Below, piece after piece: positions 32,646-41,961 of a stretch of 64,000 bases of DNA (position 1 is the stretch's first letter; every line of letters starts with the position of its first letter). Position numbers and translations under genes: made by a program. The DNA is taken from assembly GCF_001424945.1 (NCBI RefSeq), contig NZ_LMCW01000068.1, positions 63,318 through 127,317 on the forward strand. The letters are read 5' to 3'. Source of the DNA: Rhizobium sp. Root1203. Lineage in GTDB: Bacteria > Pseudomonadota > Alphaproteobacteria > Rhizobiales > Rhizobiaceae. The notes under the pieces are model-generated. The model saw only the letters and a list, made by a program, of their open reading frames with translations, did no database searches and had not been told where the DNA came from.

Positions 32646-33959
32646 ATGCGTATTGTGATGATTGGCTCGGGCTATGTCGGCCTTGTCTCCGGTGCATGCC
32701 TCGCCGATTTCGGCCACCATGTGACCTGTGTCGACAAGTCGGCCGCCAAGATCGATGCGCTCGAAGCCGGCGAAGTGCCGATCTTCGAACCTGGCCTGAA
32801 GACGATCATCGCCCACAACAGAAGCGCCGGGCGGCTTGATTTCTCGAAGGATCTCGCGGCGCCGGTCGCCGCGGCCGACGTGGTGTTCATCGCCGTCGGC
32901 ACGCCGTCGCGCCGTGGCGACGGCCATGCGGATCTGACCTATGTCTATGCGGCAGCTCGCGAAATTGCCGCAGCGGTAAGCGGCTTTACCGTGGTTGTCA
33001 CCAAGTCCACGGTTCCCGTCGGCACCGGCGACGAACTCGAACGCATCTTCCGCGAGGAGTTCCCCGACAAGGATATCGAGGTCGTCTCCAATCCGGAATT
33101 CCTGCGTGAAGGTGCTGCGATCACCGACTTCAAACGACCCGACCGCATTGTCCTCGGCACCGAGGAGGCGCGTGCCGTCGAGATCATGCGGGAGGTCTAT
33201 CGTCCGCTCTATCTGAACGAGGCGCCTCTCTATTTCTGCGAGCGCCGCACATCGGAACTGATCAAATACGCCGCCAATGCCTTCCTCGCCATGAAGATCA
33301 CCTTCATCAACGAGATCGCCGACCTCTGCGAGCAGATCGGCGCCGACGTACAGAAGGTCGCCAAGGGCATCGGCATGGACAAGCGCATCGGCGACAAGTT
33401 CCTGCATGCCGGCCCGGGCTATGGCGGCTCCTGCTTTCCGAAGGACACGCTGGCGCTCGTCAAGACCGCGCAGGATTTCGATAGCCCGGTCCGCCTGATC
33501 GAGACGACCGTGGCGATCAACGACAACCGCAAGCGCGCCATGGGCCGCAAGGTCATCGCCGCCTGCGGCGGCACCGTGCGTGGCAAGAAGATCGCCATCC
33601 TCGGCCTGACCTTCAAGCCGAACACCGACGACATGCGCGACGCCCCGTCGATCACCATCATCCAGGCGCTGCTCGACGGCGGGGCTGCCGTCCATGTCTA
33701 CGATCCCGAGGGCATGGATGATGCGAAGGACGTGCTGGGACCTGTCACCTACGGCAAGGATCCCTATGAGATTGCCGAAGGCGCCGACGCCGTCGTGCTG
33801 GTCACCGAGTGGGACGAGTTCCGCGCGCTTGATTTCAAACGCCTGAAGAAGCTGGTACGAAAGCCGATCCTCGTCGACTTGCGTAATATCTATCCGATCG
33901 CGGAAGTCGTCAGGCATGGTTTCAGCTACTTCGCGGTCGGCAAGAAGAGCGGAAAGTAA
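32646..33959 (+). CDS. rkpK: UDP-glucose 6-dehydrogenase RkpK
   Basis: A 437-residue NAD-dependent enzyme oxidising UDP-glucose to UDP-glucuronate. The N-terminal Rossmann motif is GSGYVGLVSGACLADFG, and the catalytic Cys is in GPGYGGSCFPKDT. NPEFLREGAAITDF is the substrate-binding block. In Sinorhizobium the orthologue RkpK supplies UDP-glucuronate for K-antigen and LPS. A 93-bp gap from manC, with TTGAAC and TATAAAG-like words at about 32565-32580, may hold a separate promoter. Confidence 0.96.
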   Translation: MRIVMIGSGYVGLVSGACLADFGHHVTCVDKSAAKIDALEAGEVPIFEPGLKTIIAHNRSAGRLDFSKDLAAPVAAADVVFIAVGTPSRRGDGHADLTYVYAAAREIAAAVSGFTVVVTKSTVPVGTGDELERIFREEFPDKDIEVVSNPEFLREGAAITDFKRPDRIVLGTEEARAVEIMREVYRPLYLNEAPLYFCERRTSELIKYAANAFLAMKITFINEIADLCEQIGADVQKVAKGIGMDKRIGDKFLHAGPGYGGSCFPKDTLALVKTAQDFDSPVRLIETTVAINDNRKRAMGRKVIAACGGTVRGKKIAILGLTFKPNTDDMRDAPSITIIQALLDGGAAVHVYDPEGMDDAKDVLGPVTYGKDPYEIAEGADAVVLVTEWDEFRALDFKRLKKLVRKPILVDLRNIYPIAEVVRHGFSYFAVGKKSGK

Positions 33960-33987
33960 ACGCGGCTGCATAGCGGCTCGCCGCAGG

Positions 33988-35748
33988 CTAACCGGCAACC
34001 GGTGAGACGAATATTCCATCGATCTCCGATGCAGGCACCGGACGCCCGAGGGCAAAGCCCTGCAGGGTTTCGCAACCGAGCTTGGCAAGCGTCGTGGCAT
34101 GACCCTCGGTTTCGACTCCTTCGGCAATGACGCTGACACCCAGGGCCTTGGCAATTTCGATGATCGACTTGACGACCCGGCGTTGCTCGTCGGAGGTGTC
34201 GATCTCGTCGACAAGCTGCCGGTCGATCTTGAGCCGCGTCGGCCGCAACCGCACAAGCCCGATCAGGGAGGCATGGCCCGAGCCGAAATCGTCGATCTCG
34301 ATCTCGATCCCCATCTGCTTGATCTGCTCGACGCTCTGAAGCATTTCGTCGTCGCAATCGTCGAGAAAGATCGTCTCGATGAGTTCGAAGACAATGGCGC
34401 TCTGCGGTATATCGAGGCTCAGCAGATCCTCCATGAGGTGAGGGTCGTAAAGCCGCTGGCCGGAGATATTGACGGCGATCCGCGGCACCGGCACGCCGCG
34501 ACCTTCCCAATCGCGTCGGTCCTTGAGGACCCGCCTCAGGATCGCAGCATCGATATCGGCCGAGAGACCGTACTCGTCCGCGACCTTCAGGAAATCGCCA
34601 GGCACGAGGAGGCCCCGTTCAGCATGCTGCCATCGAACAAGCGCCTCCAGGCCGACGATCGCGCGCGTACGGGCATCGAGCTGCACCTGATAGAACGGAA
34701 CAAACTCTCCGCCCTCCAGCGCAAGCTTCAGCTCTTCGCCAATCTGGCGTTTGGCCATCAACTCGTCCTTCAGCTGTTGCGTGAAGAACTGTATGCGATC
34801 GCGTCCGGCGGCCTTGGCGTGATAGAGCGCGATATCGGATTCGGCCAGCAGATTGGCGTCGCTTCGGTCCGCGGACCAGGAAATCCCGATGGATGCCCCG
34901 GACTGCAGCAGGTCGGCGCCGAAGCGGATTTTCTTGCGCAGGCGCCGCTGCACGTCGCGCGCGATCTGCTGCAGCACATCCACGCCGGTGAAATTGACCA
35001 GGATGATGACGAATTCGTCGCCTCCGATGCGGGCCGCGATGCTGCCTTTTGGAAGTCCCGCCTCGATCCGCAGGGCGGCCGCGCGCAGCACGGCGTCGCC
35101 GGCCGAATGACCATATCCGTCGTTGATCTGCTTGAACTCATCGAGATCGAGGTGCAGCACGGCGAGCGTCGACACCGTCGGATCCTCGGCTAGCTGCGCC
35201 AGCCGCTTGTCGAAAAGCCGCCGGTTCGGCAGGCCGGTCAGATAGTCGTGCTCGGCGGCGTACTCGATACGGGCGGCACTCTGCTCCAGTGCGAGTGCAC
35301 GCGCCTCGGCCACGGCTCTCTGGCGTGCCGCCTCGGCATTGAGACGGACATCGGCCGTCACATCCCATTCTGCACCGATGAAGGAAGGCGCTCCCTCCTC
35401 GCTGACATAGAAATGCGCGCGCGACCGGATATATCGAACATCGCCGTCGGGCCAAACGATGCGGAACTCGGAGTTGTATTGGCCGCGACTGGCTACGGCA
35501 TCGTCGAACTCGCGCTCGGCACGCTCGCGGTCGTCGGGGTGAATGGCATTGGTCCAGACCGACGTTGCAACAAGCCCGCTCTTGCGTCCGGTTTGGTAGA
35601 GGCGGTGCATCTGCCCGTCCCACGAGATTTCGTGTTTCTCCAGATCGTGTTGCCACACACCGATTTGCGAAGCGTCGAGCGCAAGCTCAAGACGCCGCAA
35701 CAGATCCTGGAATTCCCGCTCGGATCGTGTGGAATCGTTAGGGACCAA
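33988..35748 (-). CDS. PAS-GGDEF-EAL cyclic-di-GMP protein
   Basis: A 586-residue cytosolic signalling protein without membrane helices. A PAS domain of PAS_3 type (about 15-135, with QIGVWQHDLEKHEISW) precedes a diguanylate cyclase domain with intact GGDEF (242-246). An EAL phosphodiesterase domain follows (about 335-580, VGLEALVRWQH and EIDDFGSGHASLIGL), so both active sites look complete. I see no RxxD inhibitory site before GGDEF. It would make or break c-di-GMP, which controls exopolysaccharide and motility in rhizobia. Initiation appears to be at TTG 35748, as a TAG precedes it in frame and the next Met is residue 47. Confidence 0.9.
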   Translation of the reverse strand: MVPNDSTRSEREFQDLLRRLELALDASQIGVWQHDLEKHEISWDGQMHRLYQTGRKSGLVATSVWTNAIHPDDRERAEREFDDAVASRGQYNSEFRIVWPDGDVRYIRSRAHFYVSEEGAPSFIGAEWDVTADVRLNAEAARQRAVAEARALALEQSAARIEYAAEHDYLTGLPNRRLFDKRLAQLAEDPTVSTLAVLHLDLDEFKQINDGYGHSAGDAVLRAAALRIEAGLPKGSIAARIGGDEFVIILVNFTGVDVLQQIARDVQRRLRKKIRFGADLLQSGASIGISWSADRSDANLLAESDIALYHAKAAGRDRIQFFTQQLKDELMAKRQIGEELKLALEGGEFVPFYQVQLDARTRAIVGLEALVRWQHAERGLLVPGDFLKVADEYGLSADIDAAILRRVLKDRRDWEGRGVPVPRIAVNISGQRLYDPHLMEDLLSLDIPQSAIVFELIETIFLDDCDDEMLQSVEQIKQMGIEIEIDDFGSGHASLIGLVRLRPTRLKIDRQLVDEIDTSDEQRRVVKSIIEIAKALGVSVIAEGVETEGHATTLAKLGCETLQGFALGRPVPASEIDGIFVSPVAG

Positions 35749-35937
35749 AGCCGTCTAAGCCTCATGCAGCTTCAAAGCAACAGACCTCCACATGCCTGGA
35801 GGAAGCGTTCGATACACGCCGACCAATCGTTCCGCGAGAGTTTAGTGACAACCCTCCAAAAATCCATCAATGATTGTGCCGTGCCTCATCATCATTTCTG
35901 ATTATCCGATCCACAGCCTCGCTGGATCGTCAGCCGC

Positions 35938-36834
35938 TCACGTCTGCTTTCGCGATCGGCCGTTCTTCTCTTCAAGATGCAGCAGCAATCCGCTGTGATC
36001 AATCTCCGCTCCGCCGCCTTCGACGAAGGCGGCAAATTCCGCGCGAACGTCTTCGGTGAGCGGCAAGCTCAACGATAGTCGTTGGGCTTCGGCGAGAATG
36101 TTGTTCAGGTCTTTCAACTGCAGTTTCGATGGACCTGCATGACCGAAGTTGCGTTCAACCATCCGCTGGCCGTGAATGTCGAGAATCCGGCTCTCTGCGA
36201 AACCACCGCGAATTGCCCGGCGAAATGCCTCTCGCGAGCCTCCGCCTGCCTCGACCAGCATCATGGCTTCGGCTATGGCACCGATCGTCACGGCGACGAT
36301 CTGCTGATTTCCCAGCTTGGCAAGTTGACCGCTGCCGCTAGGCCCGACATGAGTGACGCGACCGAGCGGCACGAAGACGTCTGTCAGCTCCTCGACAACA
36401 GCCGCTTCCCCGCCAGCCATGATCGCGAGCGTTCCGGCCGCCGCCCCGACGACACCGCCTGAGACCGGCGCATCCAGATGCCGGATGCCGAGTTTCGCCA
36501 GCCTTGCTGCATGCTCGCGCGCAGCTTCCGGTGCGATCGAACTCGAATCGATCACCACGGCTCCCGCTTCAAGGGCCGGAGCGACACCTTGCGAAAACAG
36601 GACATCCCCCACAGCATTGCCGTCGCTCAGCATGAGGAACACGACGGACGCTCCCTTCACCGCCTCTGCGGCCGTATCCGCGACGATCGCTCCATCCTCA
36701 AGAAGCGCCTCGGCCTTGGTCCTGTCGCGATTCCACACCGTGACGGCGAACCCGGCATGCAGCAGCCGACGGGTCATCGGCGCTCCCATCAGCCCGGTGC
36801 CCAGAAACGCGATGCGGTGTACCATGTCGCTCAT
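35938..36834 (-). CDS. NAD(P)-dependent 3-hydroxyisobutyrate-dehydrogenase-family oxidoreductase (LtnD-like)
   Basis: A 298-residue beta-hydroxyacid dehydrogenase. The dinucleotide motif is FLGTGLMGAPMTRRLL near residue 10. The substrate-binding DAPVSGGVVGAAAGTLAIMAGG and catalytic Lys block GQLAKLGNQQIVA are present. Family members act on 3-hydroxyisobutyrate, tartronate semialdehyde or L-threonate. Its translational overlap with a DenD-like gene (TGATG) suggests a four-carbon acid sugar such as threonate or erythronate. GGAAGG lies 9 nt before ATG 36834. Confidence 0.87.
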   Translation of the reverse strand: MSDMVHRIAFLGTGLMGAPMTRRLLHAGFAVTVWNRDRTKAEALLEDGAIVADTAAEAVKGASVVFLMLSDGNAVGDVLFSQGVAPALEAGAVVIDSSSIAPEAAREHAARLAKLGIRHLDAPVSGGVVGAAAGTLAIMAGGEAAVVEELTDVFVPLGRVTHVGPSGSGQLAKLGNQQIVAVTIGAIAEAMMLVEAGGGSREAFRRAIRGGFAESRILDIHGQRMVERNFGHAGPSKLQLKDLNNILAEAQRLSLSLPLTEDVRAEFAAFVEGGGAEIDHSGLLLHLEEKNGRSRKQT

Positions 36835-37817
36835 CAGAGATTGCCTTCCATTTCGTCTTCGATATGCGTCCGGATGATATCGTCAAACGACGCATCGGCG
36901 ACGAACCCCAGTTCCTTCGCTCGCCGCGCATCGAATGCCTGCGGCCACCCCGCGACGATATTCATGACCAGTTGGTCGGGCTCGTGGCGGATCAGCCTGA
37001 CGGCATCGTCGCCGGCAATGCGGCGCAGCGCCTCGATCTGTTCCGCCACCGTGGCACTGACTCCAGGCATCGTCAGATTTCGCCGCGAGCCGAGCGGCTC
37101 GAGATCGATGCCGGCGGCATGGATCAGGAAGCCGACGGCAGAGCGGGGCGAAGCGTGCCAGTGCCGGACCGTATCCGGCACCGGCAGGATCGCCGGCTGC
37201 CCGGCAAGCGGTTCGCGCAGTATGCCCGAGAAGAAGCCGGACGCGGCTTTGTTCGGCTTGCCGGGGCGGATGCAGATCGTCGGCAGTCGAATGCCGATAC
37301 CATCGATGAACCCGCGGCGGGTATAGTCGGCGAGCAGGAGCTCGCCCATCGCCTTCTGCGTGCCGTAGCTCGTCAGCGGGGTCAGGTTGAAATCGTCCGG
37401 GATCACCTCGGGGAATGGCGAACCAAAGACCGCGATGGACGACGTGAAGACCACGCACGGCCGGTAACCATCCTCAAGGTGGGCAAGACGGATTGCCTCG
37501 AACAGCAGACGCGTCCCGTCGAGGTTGATGCCGTAGCCCTTTTCGAAATCCAGCTCCGCCTCGCCCGAAACGATAGCGGCAAGATGGAAAATCACATCAG
37601 GCCTTGGTTTGACGATCCGCGCCGCCTGACCGGGGCTCGAGATATCGGCAGCACTCGTATCGACGCGGCCGCCGAAGCCTTGCGGCACGGCGGGTTCGAT
37701 CACGTCGACGAGTGAAAGACGGGAAACCGGCCGCCCGGCAAGCTGGCCATCGGACACCAGCCGCGCCGTCAACTTGCGTCCGATCATGCCGGCAGCGCCG
37801 ACGATCGCGATATGCAT
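36834..37817 (-). CDS. denD: D-erythronate dehydrogenase (DenD-like, NAD-dependent epimerase family)
   Basis: A 327-residue extended short-chain dehydrogenase. It has the Rossmann motif VGAAGMIGRKL, the Ser/Tyr/Lys site as FTSSIAVFG then SYGTQKAMGELLL, and the DenD-type central RLPTICIRPGKPNKAASGFFSG. Characterised relatives oxidise D-erythronate at C2, a step in catabolism of four-carbon acid sugars. GGAGG precedes ATG 37817. The usual partners for that pathway (OtnK kinase, OtnC aldolase, OtnI isomerase) are not in this window, so the pathway is either split or differs. Confidence 0.85.
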   Translation of the reverse strand: MHIAIVGAAGMIGRKLTARLVSDGQLAGRPVSRLSLVDVIEPAVPQGFGGRVDTSAADISSPGQAARIVKPRPDVIFHLAAIVSGEAELDFEKGYGINLDGTRLLFEAIRLAHLEDGYRPCVVFTSSIAVFGSPFPEVIPDDFNLTPLTSYGTQKAMGELLLADYTRRGFIDGIGIRLPTICIRPGKPNKAASGFFSGILREPLAGQPAILPVPDTVRHWHASPRSAVGFLIHAAGIDLEPLGSRRNLTMPGVSATVAEQIEALRRIAGDDAVRLIRHEPDQLVMNIVAGWPQAFDARRAKELGFVADASFDDIIRTHIEDEMEGNL

Positions 37818-38040
37818 TGAACGCCTCCATCAACCGATACCCCGAACGACTCCCTCCGCCCGATGTACGTCAATCAAGACTAGCTGGAGGATCGGCGCAT
37901 GAAAACAGAAAAGGCGGAAGAGCAAGGTGTTTGTCGCGCAAGCTCGATTTTGCGATGGTCACTTCGGGGCACGATGCCGACGCCCGCGAACAGGCTGGTG
38001 TGAAACGGGTGGAGACCGAGCGAGTGGGAGAGAAGGATCA

Positions 38041-38445
38041 ATGATTGGCTACACGATGGTTGGAACAAAGGACCTTGAGCGGTCGGTGCGCTTTTACGAT
38101 CCGCTGTTTGCCGAGATGGGATTGGACAAATGTTGGCGTGATGATCAATCTGCCTCTTGGGGCAACGACGCTGATGAAAGCGTTCCGCGGTTTTTCACGG
38201 GTTTCCCTTTTGACAAAAACGCTGCCACCGTTGGTAACGGCGCGATGACGGCTTTTCTGGTCGGCGATGCGGCAAAGATCGATCGGCTGTATGCCATTGC
38301 CCTCCGAGAAGGCGGCACGACCGAGGGAGAACCGGGATTTCGGCCCCAGTACGGAGATGGATTCTACGGAGCCTATGTCCGCGATCCCGATGGCAACAAG
38401 CTGGCCTTTGTTTGCTATCGAGCTGAAAAAACGCAGGGTCTTTAG
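38041..38445 (+). CDS. VOC-family (glyoxalase-like) protein
   Basis: A 134-residue single-module vicinal-oxygen-chelate protein. It opens MIGYTMVGTKDLERSVRFYDPLF, as in glyoxalase/bleomycin-resistance-type proteins of the small rhizobial group, and ends with a PDGNKLAFVCYR strand. The usual first-strand His is replaced by Tyr/Val (GYTMVGT), so metal binding may differ from lactoylglutathione lyase. AAGGA precedes ATG 38041; the frame extends to 37927 without conserved sequence. Substrate unknown. Confidence 0.85.
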   Translation: MIGYTMVGTKDLERSVRFYDPLFAEMGLDKCWRDDQSASWGNDADESVPRFFTGFPFDKNAATVGNGAMTAFLVGDAAKIDRLYAIALREGGTTEGEPGFRPQYGDGFYGAYVRDPDGNKLAFVCYRAEKTQGL

Positions 38446-38494
38446 AGCTTCGTGACTAGATCGGACCGACTCTTAGCGTATTCCACATGCGAGT

Positions 38495-38519
38495 GAAGGC
38501 GGAGCAGTGCCCCGCCTTC
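38495..38519. terminator. Hairpin between convergent VOC and RND genes
   Basis: GAAGGCGG (38495-38502) and CCGCCTTC (38512-38519) form an 8-bp stem with a 9-nt loop between the convergent genes. No long T run follows on either strand, so terminator strength is uncertain. Confidence 0.5.
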
Positions 38520-38541
38520 TGCGTTGTCTGGACGATGGACT

Positions 38542-41500
38542 CTACTCGGCAGCCAGTCGTATCACCTCTGCCCCACCCTCTTCATGATGCTCCTCCTTGT
38601 GCTGCACCAGCGGACGGTTGCCCGTCAGCTTGCGCACCAGGACGTAAAAGACCGGCGTCATGAAGATGCCGAAGAAGGTGACGCCGATCATGCCCGAGAA
38701 CACCGCGACGCCCATGGCCGCGCGCATCTCGGCACCGGCGCCGGTCGAGGTGACCAGAGGCACGACGCCCATGATGAAGGCCATCGAGGTCATCAGGATC
38801 GGACGCAGGCGCAGCCGGCTTGCCTCGATCGCCGCCTTGACGGGCGTCCGTCCCTCGAACTCCAGCTCGCGGGCGAATTCCACGATCAGGATCGCGTTCT
38901 TCGCCGAGAGGCCGACAAGGACGATGAGGCCGATCTGCGTGAAGATGTTGTTGTCTCCACCGGTGAGCCAGACGCCCGTCAGGGCGGCCAGAACACCCAT
39001 CGGCACGATCATGATGATCGCCAGCGGCAGCGTCAGGCTTTCATACTGGGCGGCAAGCACGAGATAGACCAGCAGCAGCGCCAGCGGGAAGACGAGCAGG
39101 CCCGAGCTTCCGGCAAGGATCTGCTGATAGGTCAGATCCGTCCACTCGTAGCCGATGCCCTTCGGCAGCGTCTCGTCGGCGATCCTCTCGATCGCTGCCT
39201 GCGCCTGGCCCGACGAGAAGCCCGGTGCCGGACCGCCGTTGATATCGGCGGCCAGGAAGCCGTTGTAGCGGTTCGTGCGCTCCGGCCCGGTGGTGGCGTT
39301 GACTTTCAGCAGTGCCGAAAGCGGGATCATCTGGCCCGACGCCGAACGAACCTTCAACTGGCCGATATCGTCCGCGCTGGCGCGGAACTTGGCATCGGCC
39401 TGCACGCGGACGCTGTAGGTGCGGCCGAAGGCGTTGAAGTCGTTGACATAGAGCGAACCGAGATAGATCTGCAGCGTTTCGAAGACGTCGGTCACCGATA
39501 CGCCGAGCTGTTCTGCCTTGGCGCGATCAAGGTCCGCATAGAGCTGCGGCACGTTGATCTGGTAGCTTGAGAAGAGCCCTGCCAGTTCGGGTGCCTGATA
39601 GGCCTTGGCAAGGAATGCCTTGTTGGCCTCGTCAAGCGCCTGGTAGCCGAGACCGGCCCGATCCTCGAGCTGCAGCTTGAAGCCGCCGGTCGTGCCGAGA
39701 CCCTGGACGGGCGGCGGCGGGAACATGGCGATGAAAGCATCCTGGATCGCACCGAACTTCTGGTTCAGCTGCATGGCAATTGCCCCACCCGAGAGATCGG
39801 GTGTCCTGCGCTCCTCGAAGGGCTTCAGGCTGACGAAAACGATACCCGCGTTCGAGCTGTTGGTGAAACCGTTGATCGAGAGACCCGGGAAGGCAATCGC
39901 ATGCTCGACGCCGGGCTGCTGCAGGGCGATGTCGCTCATGCGCTTGATGACGTCTTCGGTGCGGTCCAGGCTCGCGGCGTCCGGCAGCTGTGCGAAGCCG
40001 ATCAGATACTGCTTGTCCTGTGCCGGAACGAAGCCGCCGGGCACGGCGTTGAAGAGGCCGTAGGTCGCTCCGGCCAGCGCGAGGTAGATCACCATGACGA
40101 TGCTCTTCCTCGACAACAGACCGCCGACGCCCCTGCCATACGCGTTCGAACCGGCGCTGAAGGCACGGTTGAAGCCACGGAAGAACCAGCCGAAGACGAA
40201 GTCCATGCCCCGCGTCAGCCAATCCTTCGGCGCATGGTGGTCCTTCAGCAGAAGGGCTGCCAGTGCCGGGGACAATGTCAGCGAGTTGATGGCCGAGATG
40301 ACGGTCGAGATCGCGATCGTCAGCGCGAACTGGCGATAGAACTGACCCGACAGGCCGGTGATGAAGGCCAGCGGCACGAAGACCGCCACCAGCACCAGCG
40401 CGATCGCGACGATCGGCCCGGACACTTCCTTCATGGCGCGATAGGTCGCCTCGCGTGGACTGAGCCCGTTTTCGATATTGCGTTCGACGTTCTCGACGAC
40501 GACGATCGCATCGTCCACCACGATACCAATCGCAAGCACGAGACCGAAGAGGCTGAGTGCGTTGATCGAGAAGCCGAAGACATACATGACTGCGAACGTA
40601 CCGATGATCGATACAGGAACCGCAATCAGCGGAATGATCGACGCACGCCATGTCTGCAGGAAGAGAATGACGACGATGACGACGAGTGCGATCGCCTCCA
40701 GCAGCGTGTCCACGACCTTCTCGATCGACGCGCGCACGAACTTCGTCGTATCGTAGACGATCTCGTACTTCACGCCCTCGGGCATTGCCAGCTGCAGCTC
40801 GTTCATGGTCTTGACGACCTCGTCCGAGATGGTGATGGCGTTGGAGCCGGGAGCCTGGAAGACCGGGATGGCGACCGCCGCCTTGCTGTCGAGCAGCGAG
40901 CGTAGCGAGTAATCGGCGGCACCCAGCTCGACGCGCGCGACGTCGCGCAGGCGGGTGATCTCGCCGTTCGTGCCGCTCTTGACGATGATGTTGCCGAACT
41001 CTTCTGGGGTCTGCAGACGGCCTTGCGCGTTGACGTTCAGCTGGACGTCGATACCGGGCAGGCTTGGCGACGCCCCGATGGTCCCGGCAGCGGCCTGAAC
41101 GTTCTGCTGGCGGATGGCGTTGGTGATGTCGCTGGCGGCAAGGCCATGCTCGGCCGCCTTCTGCGGATCGATCCAGACGCGCATCGAATAATCGCCCGAA
41201 CCGAAGATCTGCACCTGGCCGACGCCCTGGATGCGTGCAAGCCGGTCCTTGACGTTCAACACGCCGTAGTTGCGCAGGTAGGTGATGTCGTAGCGGTTGT
41301 CAGGCGAGGTCAGGTTCACGACCATCATCAGATCAGGCGAACTCTTGACCGTGGTGACGCCGATGCTCTTCACTTCTTCCGGCAGGCGGGGTTCAGCCTG
41401 CGAGACGCGGTTCTGGACGAGCTGCTGCGCTTGGTCAGGGTCCGTGCCGAGCTTGAAGGTGACGGTCAGCGTCATCACGCCGTCCGATGTCGCCTGGCTG

Positions 41501-41742
41501 GACATGTAGAGCATGCCCTCGACGCCGTTGATCTGCTCTTCGAGCGGCGTGGCGACGGTTTCGGCGATCACCTTCGGGTTGGCGCCGGGATAGGTGGCGC
41601 GCACGACGATCGACGGCGGGACGACTTCCGGATACTCGGAAATCGGCAGCGCTCGCAGGCCGATGAGGCCGGCGACCACGATCAGGACCGATAGAACCCC
41701 GGCGAATACCGGGCGGTCGACAAAGAATCTCGAGATGTTCAT
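38542..41742 (-). CDS. RND multidrug efflux permease (AcrB/MexF-like)
   Basis: A 1066-residue proton-driven inner-membrane efflux pump of the HAE1 class. It begins MNISRFFVDRPVFAGVLSV; the membrane proton-relay pair is in IGIVVDDAIVVVENVERN, and there are two blocks of periplasmic loops. The sequence is nearest the MexF/BpeF type. It would pair with the adaptor encoded upstream and an outer-membrane TolC. The real start is ATG 41742 behind GGAGAGGGC; an open frame runs through the intergenic repeat to 41883. A 219-bp repeat-bearing gap separates it from its adaptor gene. Confidence 0.95.
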   Translation of the reverse strand: MNISRFFVDRPVFAGVLSVLIVVAGLIGLRALPISEYPEVVPPSIVVRATYPGANPKVIAETVATPLEEQINGVEGMLYMSSQATSDGVMTLTVTFKLGTDPDQAQQLVQNRVSQAEPRLPEEVKSIGVTTVKSSPDLMMVVNLTSPDNRYDITYLRNYGVLNVKDRLARIQGVGQVQIFGSGDYSMRVWIDPQKAAEHGLAASDITNAIRQQNVQAAAGTIGASPSLPGIDVQLNVNAQGRLQTPEEFGNIIVKSGTNGEITRLRDVARVELGAADYSLRSLLDSKAAVAIPVFQAPGSNAITISDEVVKTMNELQLAMPEGVKYEIVYDTTKFVRASIEKVVDTLLEAIALVVIVVILFLQTWRASIIPLIAVPVSIIGTFAVMYVFGFSINALSLFGLVLAIGIVVDDAIVVVENVERNIENGLSPREATYRAMKEVSGPIVAIALVLVAVFVPLAFITGLSGQFYRQFALTIAISTVISAINSLTLSPALAALLLKDHHAPKDWLTRGMDFVFGWFFRGFNRAFSAGSNAYGRGVGGLLSRKSIVMVIYLALAGATYGLFNAVPGGFVPAQDKQYLIGFAQLPDAASLDRTEDVIKRMSDIALQQPGVEHAIAFPGLSINGFTNSSNAGIVFVSLKPFEERRTPDLSGGAIAMQLNQKFGAIQDAFIAMFPPPPVQGLGTTGGFKLQLEDRAGLGYQALDEANKAFLAKAYQAPELAGLFSSYQINVPQLYADLDRAKAEQLGVSVTDVFETLQIYLGSLYVNDFNAFGRTYSVRVQADAKFRASADDIGQLKVRSASGQMIPLSALLKVNATTGPERTNRYNGFLAADINGGPAPGFSSGQAQAAIERIADETLPKGIGYEWTDLTYQQILAGSSGLLVFPLALLLVYLVLAAQYESLTLPLAIIMIVPMGVLAALTGVWLTGGDNNIFTQIGLIVLVGLSAKNAILIVEFARELEFEGRTPVKAAIEASRLRLRPILMTSMAFIMGVVPLVTSTGAGAEMRAAMGVAVFSGMIGVTFFGIFMTPVFYVLVRKLTGNRPLVQHKEEHHEEGGAEVIRLAAE

Positions 41743-41748
41743 TTCAAA

Positions 41749-41957
41749 GCCCTCTCCGGGATGAAACTGGATGCAACGGCCCTCTCCGGCGGTTGGGAAT
41801 GCCGCCGGTGGGGTAGTATGATGTCTAAAGGCCCTCTCTGGCTGCCGGCCTTCGCCCCACAAGGGGGAGAAAATCCGTGGCACCGCCTTGTCCGATTTTG
41901 GAACGGTGCGGCAGCTAAACCCCTCCCCCTTGTTGGGAGGGGTTGGGGAGGGGTCTT
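41749..41957. repeat. Palindrome-rich intergenic mosaic repeat (RIME-like)
   Basis: The gap between the RND adaptor and permease genes is a mosaic of inverted repeats: CCGGCGG/CCGCCGG (41786-41792, 41802-41808), CACCG/CGGTG-type arms around 41881-41910, and C-rich/G-rich arms CCCCTCCCC...GGGAGGGG at about 41920-41957. The word CCCTCTCCGG occurs at about 41750 and again at about 41780. CCCCACAAGGGGGAGA near 41855 resembles arms of the Rhizobium-specific intergenic mosaic elements (RIME). Match to the published consensus was not computed. Confidence 0.6.
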
Positions 41958-41961
41958 GTGC

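Noticed and set aside
32397..34256. 619-codon open frame antisense to manC and rkpK
   Set aside because: Overlaps two well-identified genes; no family motif in the antisense translation.
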